Positions 9,861-18,553 of a stretch of DNA of 64,000 bases are shown here, piece after piece. How positions within the stretch are numbered: the first letter of the stretch is position 1; each line of letters begins with the position of its first letter. Under the pieces are notes generated by a model. It was given only the letters and a program-made list of their open reading frames with translations, was not told where the DNA came from and ran no database searches. The translations under genes and the position numbers were made by a program. The stretch is from Gracilimonas sp. (GTDB taxonomy: Bacteria > Bacteroidota > Rhodothermia > Balneolales > Balneolaceae). The stretch is from contig NZ_JABURM010000005.1 in assembly GCF_014762685.1 (NCBI RefSeq), forward strand, positions 2,046,001 through 2,110,000. Direction: 5' to 3'.

Positions 9861-9925
9861 GCTCGGAGCAGAGCGCATGGCTCGTTGCAAAATCCAACGG
9901 CCATGCACTTTGCCCTCTGCGCTCG
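9861..9925. repeat. Extended cruciform in spacer between permeases 4 and 5
   Basis: GCATGGC (9875-9881) and CGTTG (9883-9887) pair with CAACG (9895-9899) and GCCATGC (9900-9906), giving a 12-pair stem with one bulged T and a 7-base loop. Outer arms GAGCAGAG and CTCTGCGCTC extend the pairing imperfectly. No U-run follows, so it is unlikely to be an intrinsic terminator. A fragment resembling one arm (CTCGGAGCAAAGC) reappears after permease 5 near 12435. Confidence 0.7.
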
Positions 9926-9943
9926 GCATAAAAACACCTCAAC

Positions 9944-9973
9944 TGTAACGATTCTTAAAAGTACCCGTGTAAT
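9944..9973 (+). promoter_or_regulatory. Candidate ECF sigma-factor promoter, copy 2
   Basis: TGTAAC (9944-9949), a 16-base spacer and CGTGTAAT (9966-9973) repeat the arrangement found before permease 4. The surrounding block, including TGAACCAA downstream, is alignable between the two spacers while the sequence further upstream is unrelated. This supports selection on the block or a shared duplication. The predicted start site leaves a leader of about 20 bases before the ATG at 9998. Confidence 0.6.
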
Positions 9974-9997
9974 GTTCTGAACCAAATTTCTGAGATC

Positions 9998-12424
9998 ATG
10001 CTAAAGAACTATATAAAGATCGCCTTAAGAAATATCCGCAAGAACCCCGGATATTCATTCATTAACATATTCGGACTCGCCTTGGGTATGGGAGTTTGTA
10101 TCCTCATTCTGCTGTATGTAAAGTACGAACTGAGTTATGACAAATATCATGATAATTCAGACCGTATTGTACGGGTAAGCCGCGCCTGGTTCAATCAAGA
10201 TGGAGAAACCAGTTTACATCTTGGTCACGCCGCCCCTCCATTCGGACCCATGCTGGAAAATGATTTTGAGGGAACCGTAGAAGAAATGGTGCGTTTTTTC
10301 GAGGTTAATCCACTCCTTCGGTATGAGGATAAATCCTTTGTAGAAAACCGGTTCTTTTTTGCTGACCCCGAGGTTTTCAACATGTTTTCCTGGGAGATGA
10401 TTGAAGGCGACCCGGCTACGGCCCTTACTTACCCCGATGGCATCGTGCTCACCGAGAGCATGGCCCGAAAATATTTTGCAGAAGAAGATCCAATGGGCAA
10501 ATCTATTCAGTTTGAGGCACAGGGGGTTACCCTTCCTTTACAAGTGAGAGGCATTGTTGAAGACGTACCTGAGAACTCACACTTTCAGTTTGATTTTCTT
10601 GCCTCTATGGAACCGGTAGTACAGTTCTATGGGGGGCAGGCAGCCATGATGCAGAATTTTGGGAGCAACAATTTCGCCACCTACCTCCTGCTTCCTGAGG
10701 ATTATGATTATCACCGACTCCAGGATCAAATTGCTGCCTTCATGGATCGGAATTTAGGACAGGAAGGTCATGACCGGCCTGCCTCTGAAGGAACCATGCT
10801 TTTCCTCCAACCCCTCACTGATATCCATCTTCATTCTAATCTGGATTCTGAAATTGAGGCCAACAGCCGCATTGAGTATATCTATATCTACACGGCGATT
10901 GCTCTTTTTATCCTGATCATTGCTTGCATCAACTTCATGAACCTGAGCACCGCCCGATCAGTAAAACGCGCCGTTGAAGTCGGCTTGAGAAAAGTGATTG
11001 GTGCAGACCGGGCTTCCCTAATCCGCCAGTTTATAGGGGAATCTATGGTGATGGCACTGCTGTCTCTATTCCTTGCCATCTTTTTGGTGGAATTGATTCT
11101 CCCCTATGCCAATGATTTCATCGACAAAAACCTGAGCTTAAATTTATTGCAAAACTATACACAGCTGATTGGGTTGATCGGAATTGTGGGTTTCGTTGGT
11201 TTGGTAGCCGGAAGTTACCCTGCTTTTTTCTTGTCAGGATTTGAGCCGGCAAGCGTACTCAAAGGAACTTTTAAAGCCGGAAAGATTCATGAACGATTCC
11301 GGTCTGTACTGGTAGTTACCCAATTTGCCATTTCCATTGCATTGATTACCTGCATGCTGGTAGTGTACACGCAGCTTGACTTCATGAGAAATAAAGACCT
11401 GGGTTTTGACAAAGAAAATATTGCCGTACTGCCGGTCAGTCAACAAATTACTTCTAATTATGAAAATATCCGCCAGAGGTTATTATCACATCCCGGGATT
11501 CTCAATGTTTCTATGGCAAGCCGGGTTCCCTCGGGACGCCTTCTCGATTCCCAAGGTACCTCAGCAGAAGTAAATGGGGAGCTTAGAGAAATTGATTTTA
11601 GGATTGCAGATATCCATGTTGCCCATAATTACATCGAAACCTTTGATATTGATTTGGTGGCAGGGCGAAACTTTGATATTAATCTCGCCAGTGATTCAAC
11701 TGAATCATTTATTTTGAACGAATCAGCCGTTCGCACCATTGGTTGGTCTTCTCCTCAAGAAGCCATTGATAAAGAATTCCATTACGGAAGCCGGCGGGGA
11801 CGAATTATCGGCGTTGTCCAGGATTTTAACTTCGAATCGCTGCATCAACCTATCGCCCCTATCGTATTCTTGATTCCTGATGACCGAATTAGCAGCGTGG
11901 CCGTAAAAATCCGCGATAATGAACGGGAAGCTGCCCTTGATTTCCTGGAAGAACAATGGGCTACTCTCCGTCCCGGATATCCATTTTCATACTACTTTGT
12001 TCAGGATAATTTTGACGAGCAGTATGAAGCCGAAGAACGACTGGGAACCTTATTCGGATTTTTTGCCATCCTCGCGATCATCATTGCTGCACTTGGATTA
12101 TACGGTATGGCATCCTTTTCCACACAACAACGAATAAAAGAAATCGGTGTTCGAAAGGTACTGGGGGCCACCGTTTCACAGATCGTTTTACGGCTTTCAA
12201 CCAAATTTACCGCCTTGGTGTTAATAGCCATAGGTATCGCCATCCCGGTTGCCTGGTTTACAATGAAACAATGGCTCTCAAATTTTGCCTACCAGATTGA
12301 TATTCCCATTTGGACTTTTACGCTGGCGGGTATAACTGCGCTTTTAATTGCATTAGCTACCATCAGCTGGCAATCCATTAAAGCAGCAATGACGAACCCC
12401 GTAGAAAGCTTAAGAAGTGAATAG
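9998..12424 (+). CDS. MacB/FtsX-type ABC transporter permease (array copy 5)
   Basis: This 808-residue permease starts MLKNYIKIALRNIRKN and ends NPVESLRSE. It has two FtsX blocks (three helices each) and two periplasmic MacB_PCD domains, with coupling motifs VEVGLRKVIGA and KEIGVRKVLGA. It lies 40 bases before the ATP-binding gene at 12465 and is likely co-transcribed with it. It is therefore the copy most likely to form a dedicated pair with that ATPase. Its own ECF-like promoter lies just upstream. Family is certain; the cargo or periplasmic partner is not predictable from sequence. Confidence 0.93.
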   Translation: MLKNYIKIALRNIRKNPGYSFINIFGLALGMGVCILILLYVKYELSYDKYHDNSDRIVRVSRAWFNQDGETSLHLGHAAPPFGPMLENDFEGTVEEMVRFFEVNPLLRYEDKSFVENRFFFADPEVFNMFSWEMIEGDPATALTYPDGIVLTESMARKYFAEEDPMGKSIQFEAQGVTLPLQVRGIVEDVPENSHFQFDFLASMEPVVQFYGGQAAMMQNFGSNNFATYLLLPEDYDYHRLQDQIAAFMDRNLGQEGHDRPASEGTMLFLQPLTDIHLHSNLDSEIEANSRIEYIYIYTAIALFILIIACINFMNLSTARSVKRAVEVGLRKVIGADRASLIRQFIGESMVMALLSLFLAIFLVELILPYANDFIDKNLSLNLLQNYTQLIGLIGIVGFVGLVAGSYPAFFLSGFEPASVLKGTFKAGKIHERFRSVLVVTQFAISIALITCMLVVYTQLDFMRNKDLGFDKENIAVLPVSQQITSNYENIRQRLLSHPGILNVSMASRVPSGRLLDSQGTSAEVNGELREIDFRIADIHVAHNYIETFDIDLVAGRNFDINLASDSTESFILNESAVRTIGWSSPQEAIDKEFHYGSRRGRIIGVVQDFNFESLHQPIAPIVFLIPDDRISSVAVKIRDNEREAALDFLEEQWATLRPGYPFSYYFVQDNFDEQYEAEERLGTLFGFFAILAIIIAALGLYGMASFSTQQRIKEIGVRKVLGATVSQIVLRLSTKFTALVLIAIGIAIPVAWFTMKQWLSNFAYQIDIPIWTFTLAGITALLIALATISWQSIKAAMTNPVESLRSE

Positions 12425-12464
12425 CGCGAAGCTCTCGGAGCAAAGCCAATAACAAATAAAAAAT

Positions 12465-13145
12465 ATGATCCAACTAAGAGACATCGACAAATACATCGAC
12501 AAACGGTTCCAGCGAACCTTCATCCTGAAGGGCATTAACCTGGATATCAAGGAAGGGGAATTCGTAACTATTATGGGTCCAAGTGGCGCCGGGAAATCTA
12601 CCCTGTTAAATATTTTAGGCTTCTTGGACGATGCTTCTGAGGGCGAATATAAATTTTTGGGAGAACATGTTCATAACCTCAGCGAAAAACAGAAATCCAA
12701 GTATCACAAATCTTATATCGGATTTGTGTTTCAGGCTTATCATTTAATTGATGAACTCACCGTTTATGAAAATATCGAGATGCCTCTTCTCTACCGAAAT
12801 GTTAATGGGAAGCAGCGAAAGGCAATGGTAGCTGATATCCTGGATCGATTTAACATTGTTGCCAAAAAGGATTTATTCCCACCACAACTTTCCGGGGGGC
12901 AGCAGCAGATAGTAGGTGTAGCTCGCGCCATTATTGGGAATCCAAAATTGATACTTGCTGACGAGCCAACCGGAAATCTTCACTCCGAACAAAGCGAACA
13001 GATCATGGAAATGTTCAAAAAACTGAATGACGAAGGAGTCACCATCATACAAGTTACTCACTCCGAGAAAATGGCAGGTTATGGAAACCGGATCATCAAC
13101 CTGAAAGACGGGGCTTTGATACAAGAAAACCCGTACGAATCTTAA
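12465..13145 (+). CDS. ABC transporter ATP-binding protein (MacB/LolD type)
   Basis: This 226-residue cytoplasmic ATPase powers FtsX/MacB-type permeases. Visible motifs are Walker A GPSGAGKST (residues 38-46), Q-loop Gln90, the signature LSGGQQQ (142-148), Walker B LILADE (162-167, catalytic Glu167) and the switch His199. Length and the E-L-T-V-Y-E-N segment match the LolD/MacB-N group. An oddity is that the residue after LSGGQQQ, normally Arg in LSGGQQQRVA(I/V)ARA, is Ile149, and the following Ala is Gly. It is the only ATPase gene for five upstream permeases and closes the array, suggesting a shared motor. The catalytic residues are intact, so it is probably active. Confidence 0.95.
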   Translation: MIQLRDIDKYIDKRFQRTFILKGINLDIKEGEFVTIMGPSGAGKSTLLNILGFLDDASEGEYKFLGEHVHNLSEKQKSKYHKSYIGFVFQAYHLIDELTVYENIEMPLLYRNVNGKQRKAMVADILDRFNIVAKKDLFPPQLSGGQQQIVGVARAIIGNPKLILADEPTGNLHSEQSEQIMEMFKKLNDEGVTIIQVTHSEKMAGYGNRIINLKDGALIQENPYES

Positions 13146-13188
13146 CCGGCTCACCTGTTCCTAAATTATATGTAATCTGAAATCAAAA

Positions 13189-13647
13189 TTAACCCTCAAT
13201 CAAGAACAACGCAGCAAATCGGGCATTTTCTTTGATATCACAACCGGTTTCCGGAACCGTAAAATTCAAAGAAAGGGTACCTACAGCTTCACCGGAGGCT
13301 ATTAAATACGTATTGCTAATTAATCCAGCTTCCTGTGTATGAATATGAGGAGAAACAATGGCTGTATAATTTTGGCCTTCATTGATGGATTCGTTAAAAA
13401 AAGCCCGGTATGTTCCTTTTTTTAATTGCCACCATCCATATTTATCATCGGAATTTTTTTTCTCTGCAGAAACAGGTACCGATTGAGCAGCCTTGAATTC
13501 GCTTCCTCCAAAATCCAGGGAACCGGAACCTGTTAACAGATGTATCTCCGAAACCGTCAAATCAATGTGGCGTTCATGCTGTTGTGTATCCTTATGTACT
13601 ATATTTGAAAGGTACTTTAATACTTCGTCCGATTGTAACAGCGACAT
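13189..13647 (-). CDS. Putative dUTPase/dCTP-deaminase-fold protein
   Basis: This 152-residue cytoplasmic protein resembles the dCTP deaminase/dUTPase beta-fold family. A GSLDFGG segment, then GWWQLKKGTYRAFFNE (matching the W-x-L-x-x-G-x-Y-x-x-x-x-N-E strand of archaeal-type members), then a beta-rich C-terminus follow the family order. The family motif normally read as PRSS is SPHIH here, so catalysis as a nucleotide hydrolase or deaminase is doubtful. I chose the start at 13647 because GGAG lies 8 bases upstream, rather than the in-frame start at 13677. It is convergent with the ATPase gene. The homology call is by eye and moderate. Confidence 0.55.
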   Translation of the reverse strand: MSLLQSDEVLKYLSNIVHKDTQQHERHIDLTVSEIHLLTGSGSLDFGGSEFKAAQSVPVSAEKKNSDDKYGWWQLKKGTYRAFFNESINEGQNYTAIVSPHIHTQEAGLISNTYLIASGEAVGTLSLNFTVPETGCDIKENARFAALFLIEG

Positions 13648-13951
13648 TTTTAGCACTCCATTTTTTATTGTTTTCACTTATGTTCATAACAACCATATCG
13701 CAATATTTCATTCATTGATTTATCATCGTTAAATCGTTTTTTTCATGTTTAGTCTTTTAAAAAATTCTTTAAAGGAAATTCTTCATTAGAAGAAAGCATT
13801 CCCGAACCGGATTACCATGCATTAATTAACACAATCAAAGAGTAAGATATAATATGGGGCACTGACAAGTTTTAACAAGCAGGAACTTGATTATGAACCT
13901 CCTTTCCCGTTAAATACTTGCAGAATAAAATTCACTTAACCTCTTCCTCCC

Positions 13952-16702
13952 ATGAAAAAAGCTCTCTCTACTGCCCTCCTGATTATGTCAATGTTTATCC
14001 TTAACAGTGCTGTATTAGCACAAGACAAAGTGCTGACAATTGACGATTATGACCGCTGGTCTCGCATTGTTGGAGCTGAAATTTCTAATAACGGGGATTG
14101 GATGGCTTACGGCCTGCGTCCTAACGGCGGTGACGACACTCTGCATGTCATTTCATTGAGTAATAACTCCGAATTCAGCATTCCCCTTGCTCAAAATGTC
14201 AGCTTTTCAGATGATAGTAAATGGGTCACTTATACCATTACTGTCGACAAAGATACACGCAAGAAAATGACTGAGAGCAAAGAAAAAATTTATAATCAAG
14301 CTGAGTTACTAAATCTTGAAACAGGAGAAAAATATACGGTTGACCGCTCAGCCGGTATGGAATTCTCCATGAATGGAAAATTTTGGACTGTCCACCGCGA
14401 AAAGCCCGAGTCAGATAAAAGCAAGCATAAAGGCAGTGATTTGATAGTACGCGACCTCCGGGATGGCACCGTAATTAATATTGGAAACGTATCGGAATTT
14501 GCATTCAACAAGAAAAGCACCATGCTAGCCTATCTTATAGACGCCAGTGAAAAGGAAGGGAACGGGTTATATCTCAAGAACCTGGATACCGGCATTCTTA
14601 CTACCCTCGATTCTGACACGGTTTCTTACACAAATTTAAGCTGGGATGATGAAAATGCACAGCGTTCCGAATGGAATCAAAAAGGAAACGGGCTTGCTGT
14701 ATTAAAAGGAATAACCATTGACAGCTTAGCTCATCCTAAAAATAAATTATTGATAGCTCGCAACCTGGATTCCGGGTTAACTAAAACGTTATTAGATCCT
14801 GATGCTCAACCTAATTTTCCTGACAATATGGTAATAAGCGGAAATAGAGATCTTTCCTGGAGCACCAGCAGTGAATTGGTTTTCCTGGGGTTTCGCGAAC
14901 AGGAACATAAATTAAAAATGGACAAAGATACCGTTGCCAATGTAGATGTTTTCCATTGGAAGGACGACCGCATCCAAACGGTACAGGAACGACAGGCAAC
15001 AAGAGACCTCCGATTTACTTATATAGCTTCTTTTAACCCCGAAAAATCCACTTTTACACGTCTAACCGATGAAAGCATGCGTGATTTAAATATCTCGGAT
15101 CATAATCGGTTTGGGATCGGCCGCGATGAAAAACCTTATACTGATGATTTAAACTGGGGCGTCTCGCCAGCAGATTTGTACCGGATTAACCTTCAAAACG
15201 GTGAGCGTACACTTTTTTCCGAAAATGTTAAACGTACTAATGGAGTTTCTCCGGACGGGCGTTATTTCCTGTATCAAAAAATAGCAGCGCAAGACACCAT
15301 GTTATATGTATATGATGTGGAACAAAACACCAATACCAATTTATCTGAAGCTGCACCTGTACAGTTTACGAATACCGATCACCCCTATCCGCACGAAAGT
15401 CCGACTTTTGGCGTAGCCGGATGGACCAAAGACGGCGAGCATGTAATCTTGAATCACAAATACGATCTCTGGATGCTGAAGCTGAATGGCTCAAAGGCTG
15501 AGAATATTACCGGTGGTTTAGGCGAACAGGAGAAAATAATTTTCAGGTATGAAAAGCTGGACGATAACGAAGAATACATCGATACCTCCGGTAAATTATT
15601 GCTTTCGGCCTTTGGCGAGTGGACCAAGAAAAACGGATTTTACGAACTAAACATAGGTGATACGCCCGAACCTCTTTTGTATGAAGACGCGAATTTTGGA
15701 AACCCGGAAAAAGCCCGCGATGCGAACCGAGTAATACTTACCCGCCAGACTTTTGTAGACTTCCCGGATTATTATCAAACCGATTCAAAGTTTAATAACC
15801 TCGTAAAAATCACGGATGCCAACCCTCAGCAAAAAGAATATGCCTGGGGAGAAAGAGTGCTGGTTGACTACAAAAATAGCCGCGGAATTAAACTCCAGGG
15901 TACGCTTACATTGCCTGCTAATTATGAACCCGGCAAGAAATACCCGATGATTGTGTATTTCTACGAAAAAATGTCTGACCGCCATCATCAATATTCCATG
16001 CCCGTTTATGATGACCGCCCGCACATGTCAACCTATGCCAGCAACGGGTACCTGGTATTTATGCCAGACAATGTTTTTCAGTTTGGAAGACCCGGAACAA
16101 GCTCTCTCGATTGCATCACATCTGCTACTCAAAAAGTAATTGACCTTGGCTATGCTGATCCAGAGCAAATAGGGTTGCAAGGTCATAGCTGGGGAGGTTA
16201 TCAATCGTCGTTTATTCTTACACAAACCGACATGTTTGCAACCGTGGTAACAGGGGCTCCGCCTACAAATCTAACCAGTTTCTATAATAATATCTATGGA
16301 AGCACAGGTACAAATCATCATGGAATTATGGAAATAGGACAAGTACGTATGGGGCGTGATGTCACCCCCTGGAGCCACCTCGAAGACTATCAGCGGGAAA
16401 ACCCCATGTTCCATGCCCCCGATATTGAAACACCATTTATGATTCTGCACGGAACGGATGACGGGGCGGTAGACTGGATGCAAGGGCTGGAATTCTATAA
16501 CGCTGCCCGCCGTCTCGATAAAGAAGTTGTGCTTCTATCCTATCCAGGGGAGGGACACCATTTAGGGAGAGAGGCCAACCAAATTGATTTCCAAATCAGA
16601 ATGAAGCAATGGTTTGACCATTATGTAAGAAACGCACCTGCGGCTGATTGGATATCGAATGGTATCCCCTACATTGACAAAAAGTATAATAAGGCAGAAT
16701 AG
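13952..16702 (+). CDS. S9-family prolyl oligopeptidase-type serine peptidase, exported
   Basis: This 916-residue exported peptidase has a Sec signal peptide (residues 1-23, ending SAVLA), a long N-terminal beta-propeller region (WD/DPP-IV-like strands, about 40-620) and a C-terminal alpha/beta hydrolase domain. The catalytic triad is visible: Ser746 in GHSWGGY, Asp837 in HGTDDGAV and His869 in GEGHH. The family cleaves short peptides, often after Pro or Ala, in the periplasm or at the cell surface. It is monocistronic, preceded by 300 bases with no gene and followed by a convergent amidase. It belongs to the run of exported hydrolases at 13.9-21.5 kb. Confidence 0.92.
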   Translation: MKKALSTALLIMSMFILNSAVLAQDKVLTIDDYDRWSRIVGAEISNNGDWMAYGLRPNGGDDTLHVISLSNNSEFSIPLAQNVSFSDDSKWVTYTITVDKDTRKKMTESKEKIYNQAELLNLETGEKYTVDRSAGMEFSMNGKFWTVHREKPESDKSKHKGSDLIVRDLRDGTVINIGNVSEFAFNKKSTMLAYLIDASEKEGNGLYLKNLDTGILTTLDSDTVSYTNLSWDDENAQRSEWNQKGNGLAVLKGITIDSLAHPKNKLLIARNLDSGLTKTLLDPDAQPNFPDNMVISGNRDLSWSTSSELVFLGFREQEHKLKMDKDTVANVDVFHWKDDRIQTVQERQATRDLRFTYIASFNPEKSTFTRLTDESMRDLNISDHNRFGIGRDEKPYTDDLNWGVSPADLYRINLQNGERTLFSENVKRTNGVSPDGRYFLYQKIAAQDTMLYVYDVEQNTNTNLSEAAPVQFTNTDHPYPHESPTFGVAGWTKDGEHVILNHKYDLWMLKLNGSKAENITGGLGEQEKIIFRYEKLDDNEEYIDTSGKLLLSAFGEWTKKNGFYELNIGDTPEPLLYEDANFGNPEKARDANRVILTRQTFVDFPDYYQTDSKFNNLVKITDANPQQKEYAWGERVLVDYKNSRGIKLQGTLTLPANYEPGKKYPMIVYFYEKMSDRHHQYSMPVYDDRPHMSTYASNGYLVFMPDNVFQFGRPGTSSLDCITSATQKVIDLGYADPEQIGLQGHSWGGYQSSFILTQTDMFATVVTGAPPTNLTSFYNNIYGSTGTNHHGIMEIGQVRMGRDVTPWSHLEDYQRENPMFHAPDIETPFMILHGTDDGAVDWMQGLEFYNAARRLDKEVVLLSYPGEGHHLGREANQIDFQIRMKQWFDHYVRNAPAADWISNGIPYIDKKYNKAE

Positions 16703-16764
16703 ATCTTGATAAACCATCTCTTGCTATTGCAACAGTTAAAAAAAGCTTTGATGGCAACACCACA

Positions 16765-18327
16765 TCAGGGTAATACGACCGGATGGGTTCTATGATGGGT
16801 TTTTTTTTCGTAAACCTGTACAATTGACATTAACCTGTGATCTTCAAACATTTTACCTAAAAATTGTAAGCCAGCAGGTAAATTTCCCGGGAGGTAACCC
16901 ATAGGTACTGTGATGGCAGGCTGCCCCGTATGTGGAGCAATAATGTGGTTATTATCTCCTGTTATTGCTTGCACAGTTCCAGCCTTAGCAGGGGATCTGT
17001 TCCATGACGGGTATATGATTGTACTCACTCTGTAGATACTCATTGCTCTTTCAATAGCCTGCCTGAATTCAATACGCCTTACATCTGTGAACACGTCAGT
17101 ACAAACATTTTCACCCTTTAAATTATTGTATCTCTGATAGTTAAGAAGGTCATTCTTTATGTAGGGGGAATATTTACCCGACGCAATTATTTCATCTAAA
17201 CTTCTGACAGGTACATCGTCTTCCAAACTCGAAAGAAATAGGTTAAGATCTTCCTGAAAGGTTGGGCACCACTGATTATGTCTCAAAGAATCAAATCCTG
17301 CTACTTCAAACGGATCTACGATCTCAGCACCCTGCTTCCTAAGGTCTGATATGGCTTTTTCAAACAATTTACTCACTTCCGGGCTTGCATACATACTGAT
17401 CCTTCTGAACACACCGATTCTAACACCCTTCAGATCTGTCTTATTCATACGGTCTATATAGCTTTCAGGAACCATATTTAACCCATATTCTGTTAACTGA
17501 TCTTTTTCATCGTAACCGTTTATGATCTCTAAAACACGGGCTGCATCTTCCATTGATCGTGTCATAGGGCCGGGCATGTCATTTCTTAAATTTAAAGGTA
17601 CAATGCCATTTCTACTCGTAAGCCCCATGGAAGGTCTGACACCAATTAACGCATTGTGCGAAGCCGGTCCTCTAATTGAACTTCCGGTATCTGTCCCCAA
17701 TCCGATAATCCCAAAATTTAAAGCAATAGCTGCAGCTGTTCCGCCACTTGACCCCGCAGTTGTATATTTTAGGTTATATGGATTTAATGTCTCACCGGCA
17801 GTTGAACTAATAGAGACGTTGGCATTGATTCCCCACTCAGCCATATTGGATTTCGCCAGAATTATTGCACCTGCTGCTTTAAGTCTTTTTATGATTGTGG
17901 CATCTTTTTTTGGTATATACCCCTTAAGAGCCAATGAGCCCGCAGTCGTTTCAATTCCACTTGTACTGATGTTATCCTTAACTATGACCGGAATGCCATG
18001 AAGTGGTCGTAATTTTCCGATTTCTTTAAACTCTTTATCCAATAACCGGGCTTCTTCAATTGCCTTCGGATTAGTGACAGTTATTGCGTTAATACCGGCA
18101 GCCTTGTCAATTTTGTCAATCCGACTGATGTAACATGATATGAGTTCTTCAGCCGTCAAACTTTTATCTAAAAAAGCTTCATGAACACTTCTGATATCTG
18201 CATCTTTCAGGTCAAAAGATCCACATTTATCTAACTGACCTCCCACTGAAGACAAGTTTTGATGACCCAAAGCATGAATTGAAGTGGACCATAAAAGTAA
18301 TCCCAGAGAAAGCGCTATTATTTTCAT
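16765..18327 (-). CDS. Exported amidase (amidase signature family)
   Basis: This 520-residue amidase-signature enzyme has an N-terminal signal peptide (about residues 1-20, STSIHALG). The Ser-cisSer-Lys triad is present: Lys117 in VIVKDNIST, the Ser193-Ser194 pair in AGSSGGTAAA and nucleophile Ser217 in GTDTGSSIRGPA. The family hydrolyses carboxamides, and exported members often act on peptides or aryl/acyl amides; the substrate is unknown. It lies on the minus strand, convergent with the S9 peptidase and divergent from the M20 peptidase, with a 226-base divergent promoter region at 18328-18553. A second, lipoprotein amidase lies at 52090. Confidence 0.9.
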   Translation of the reverse strand: MKIIALSLGLLLWSTSIHALGHQNLSSVGGQLDKCGSFDLKDADIRSVHEAFLDKSLTAEELISCYISRIDKIDKAAGINAITVTNPKAIEEARLLDKEFKEIGKLRPLHGIPVIVKDNISTSGIETTAGSLALKGYIPKKDATIIKRLKAAGAIILAKSNMAEWGINANVSISSTAGETLNPYNLKYTTAGSSGGTAAAIALNFGIIGLGTDTGSSIRGPASHNALIGVRPSMGLTSRNGIVPLNLRNDMPGPMTRSMEDAARVLEIINGYDEKDQLTEYGLNMVPESYIDRMNKTDLKGVRIGVFRRISMYASPEVSKLFEKAISDLRKQGAEIVDPFEVAGFDSLRHNQWCPTFQEDLNLFLSSLEDDVPVRSLDEIIASGKYSPYIKNDLLNYQRYNNLKGENVCTDVFTDVRRIEFRQAIERAMSIYRVSTIIYPSWNRSPAKAGTVQAITGDNNHIIAPHTGQPAITVPMGYLPGNLPAGLQFLGKMFEDHRLMSIVQVYEKKTHHRTHPVVLP

Positions 18328-18553
18328 TATTTCCGATCTATCTACTCGCTATACTAAAGTAATTTACCTTTTTATTTTACCTTTCATTCCTTTTAATTAT
18401 GACAGAATAAGATTTTACAAATCCTTTAATAAGTTTTGATGAAGAAGCCCTATCACAAAGCGTTATTACTGAAATAATAACTAATACAAAACCGATTCCC
18501 GGTAATTTGACAGTTCATAATATCAGATCATCATAATCATTAAAAACATCCCC

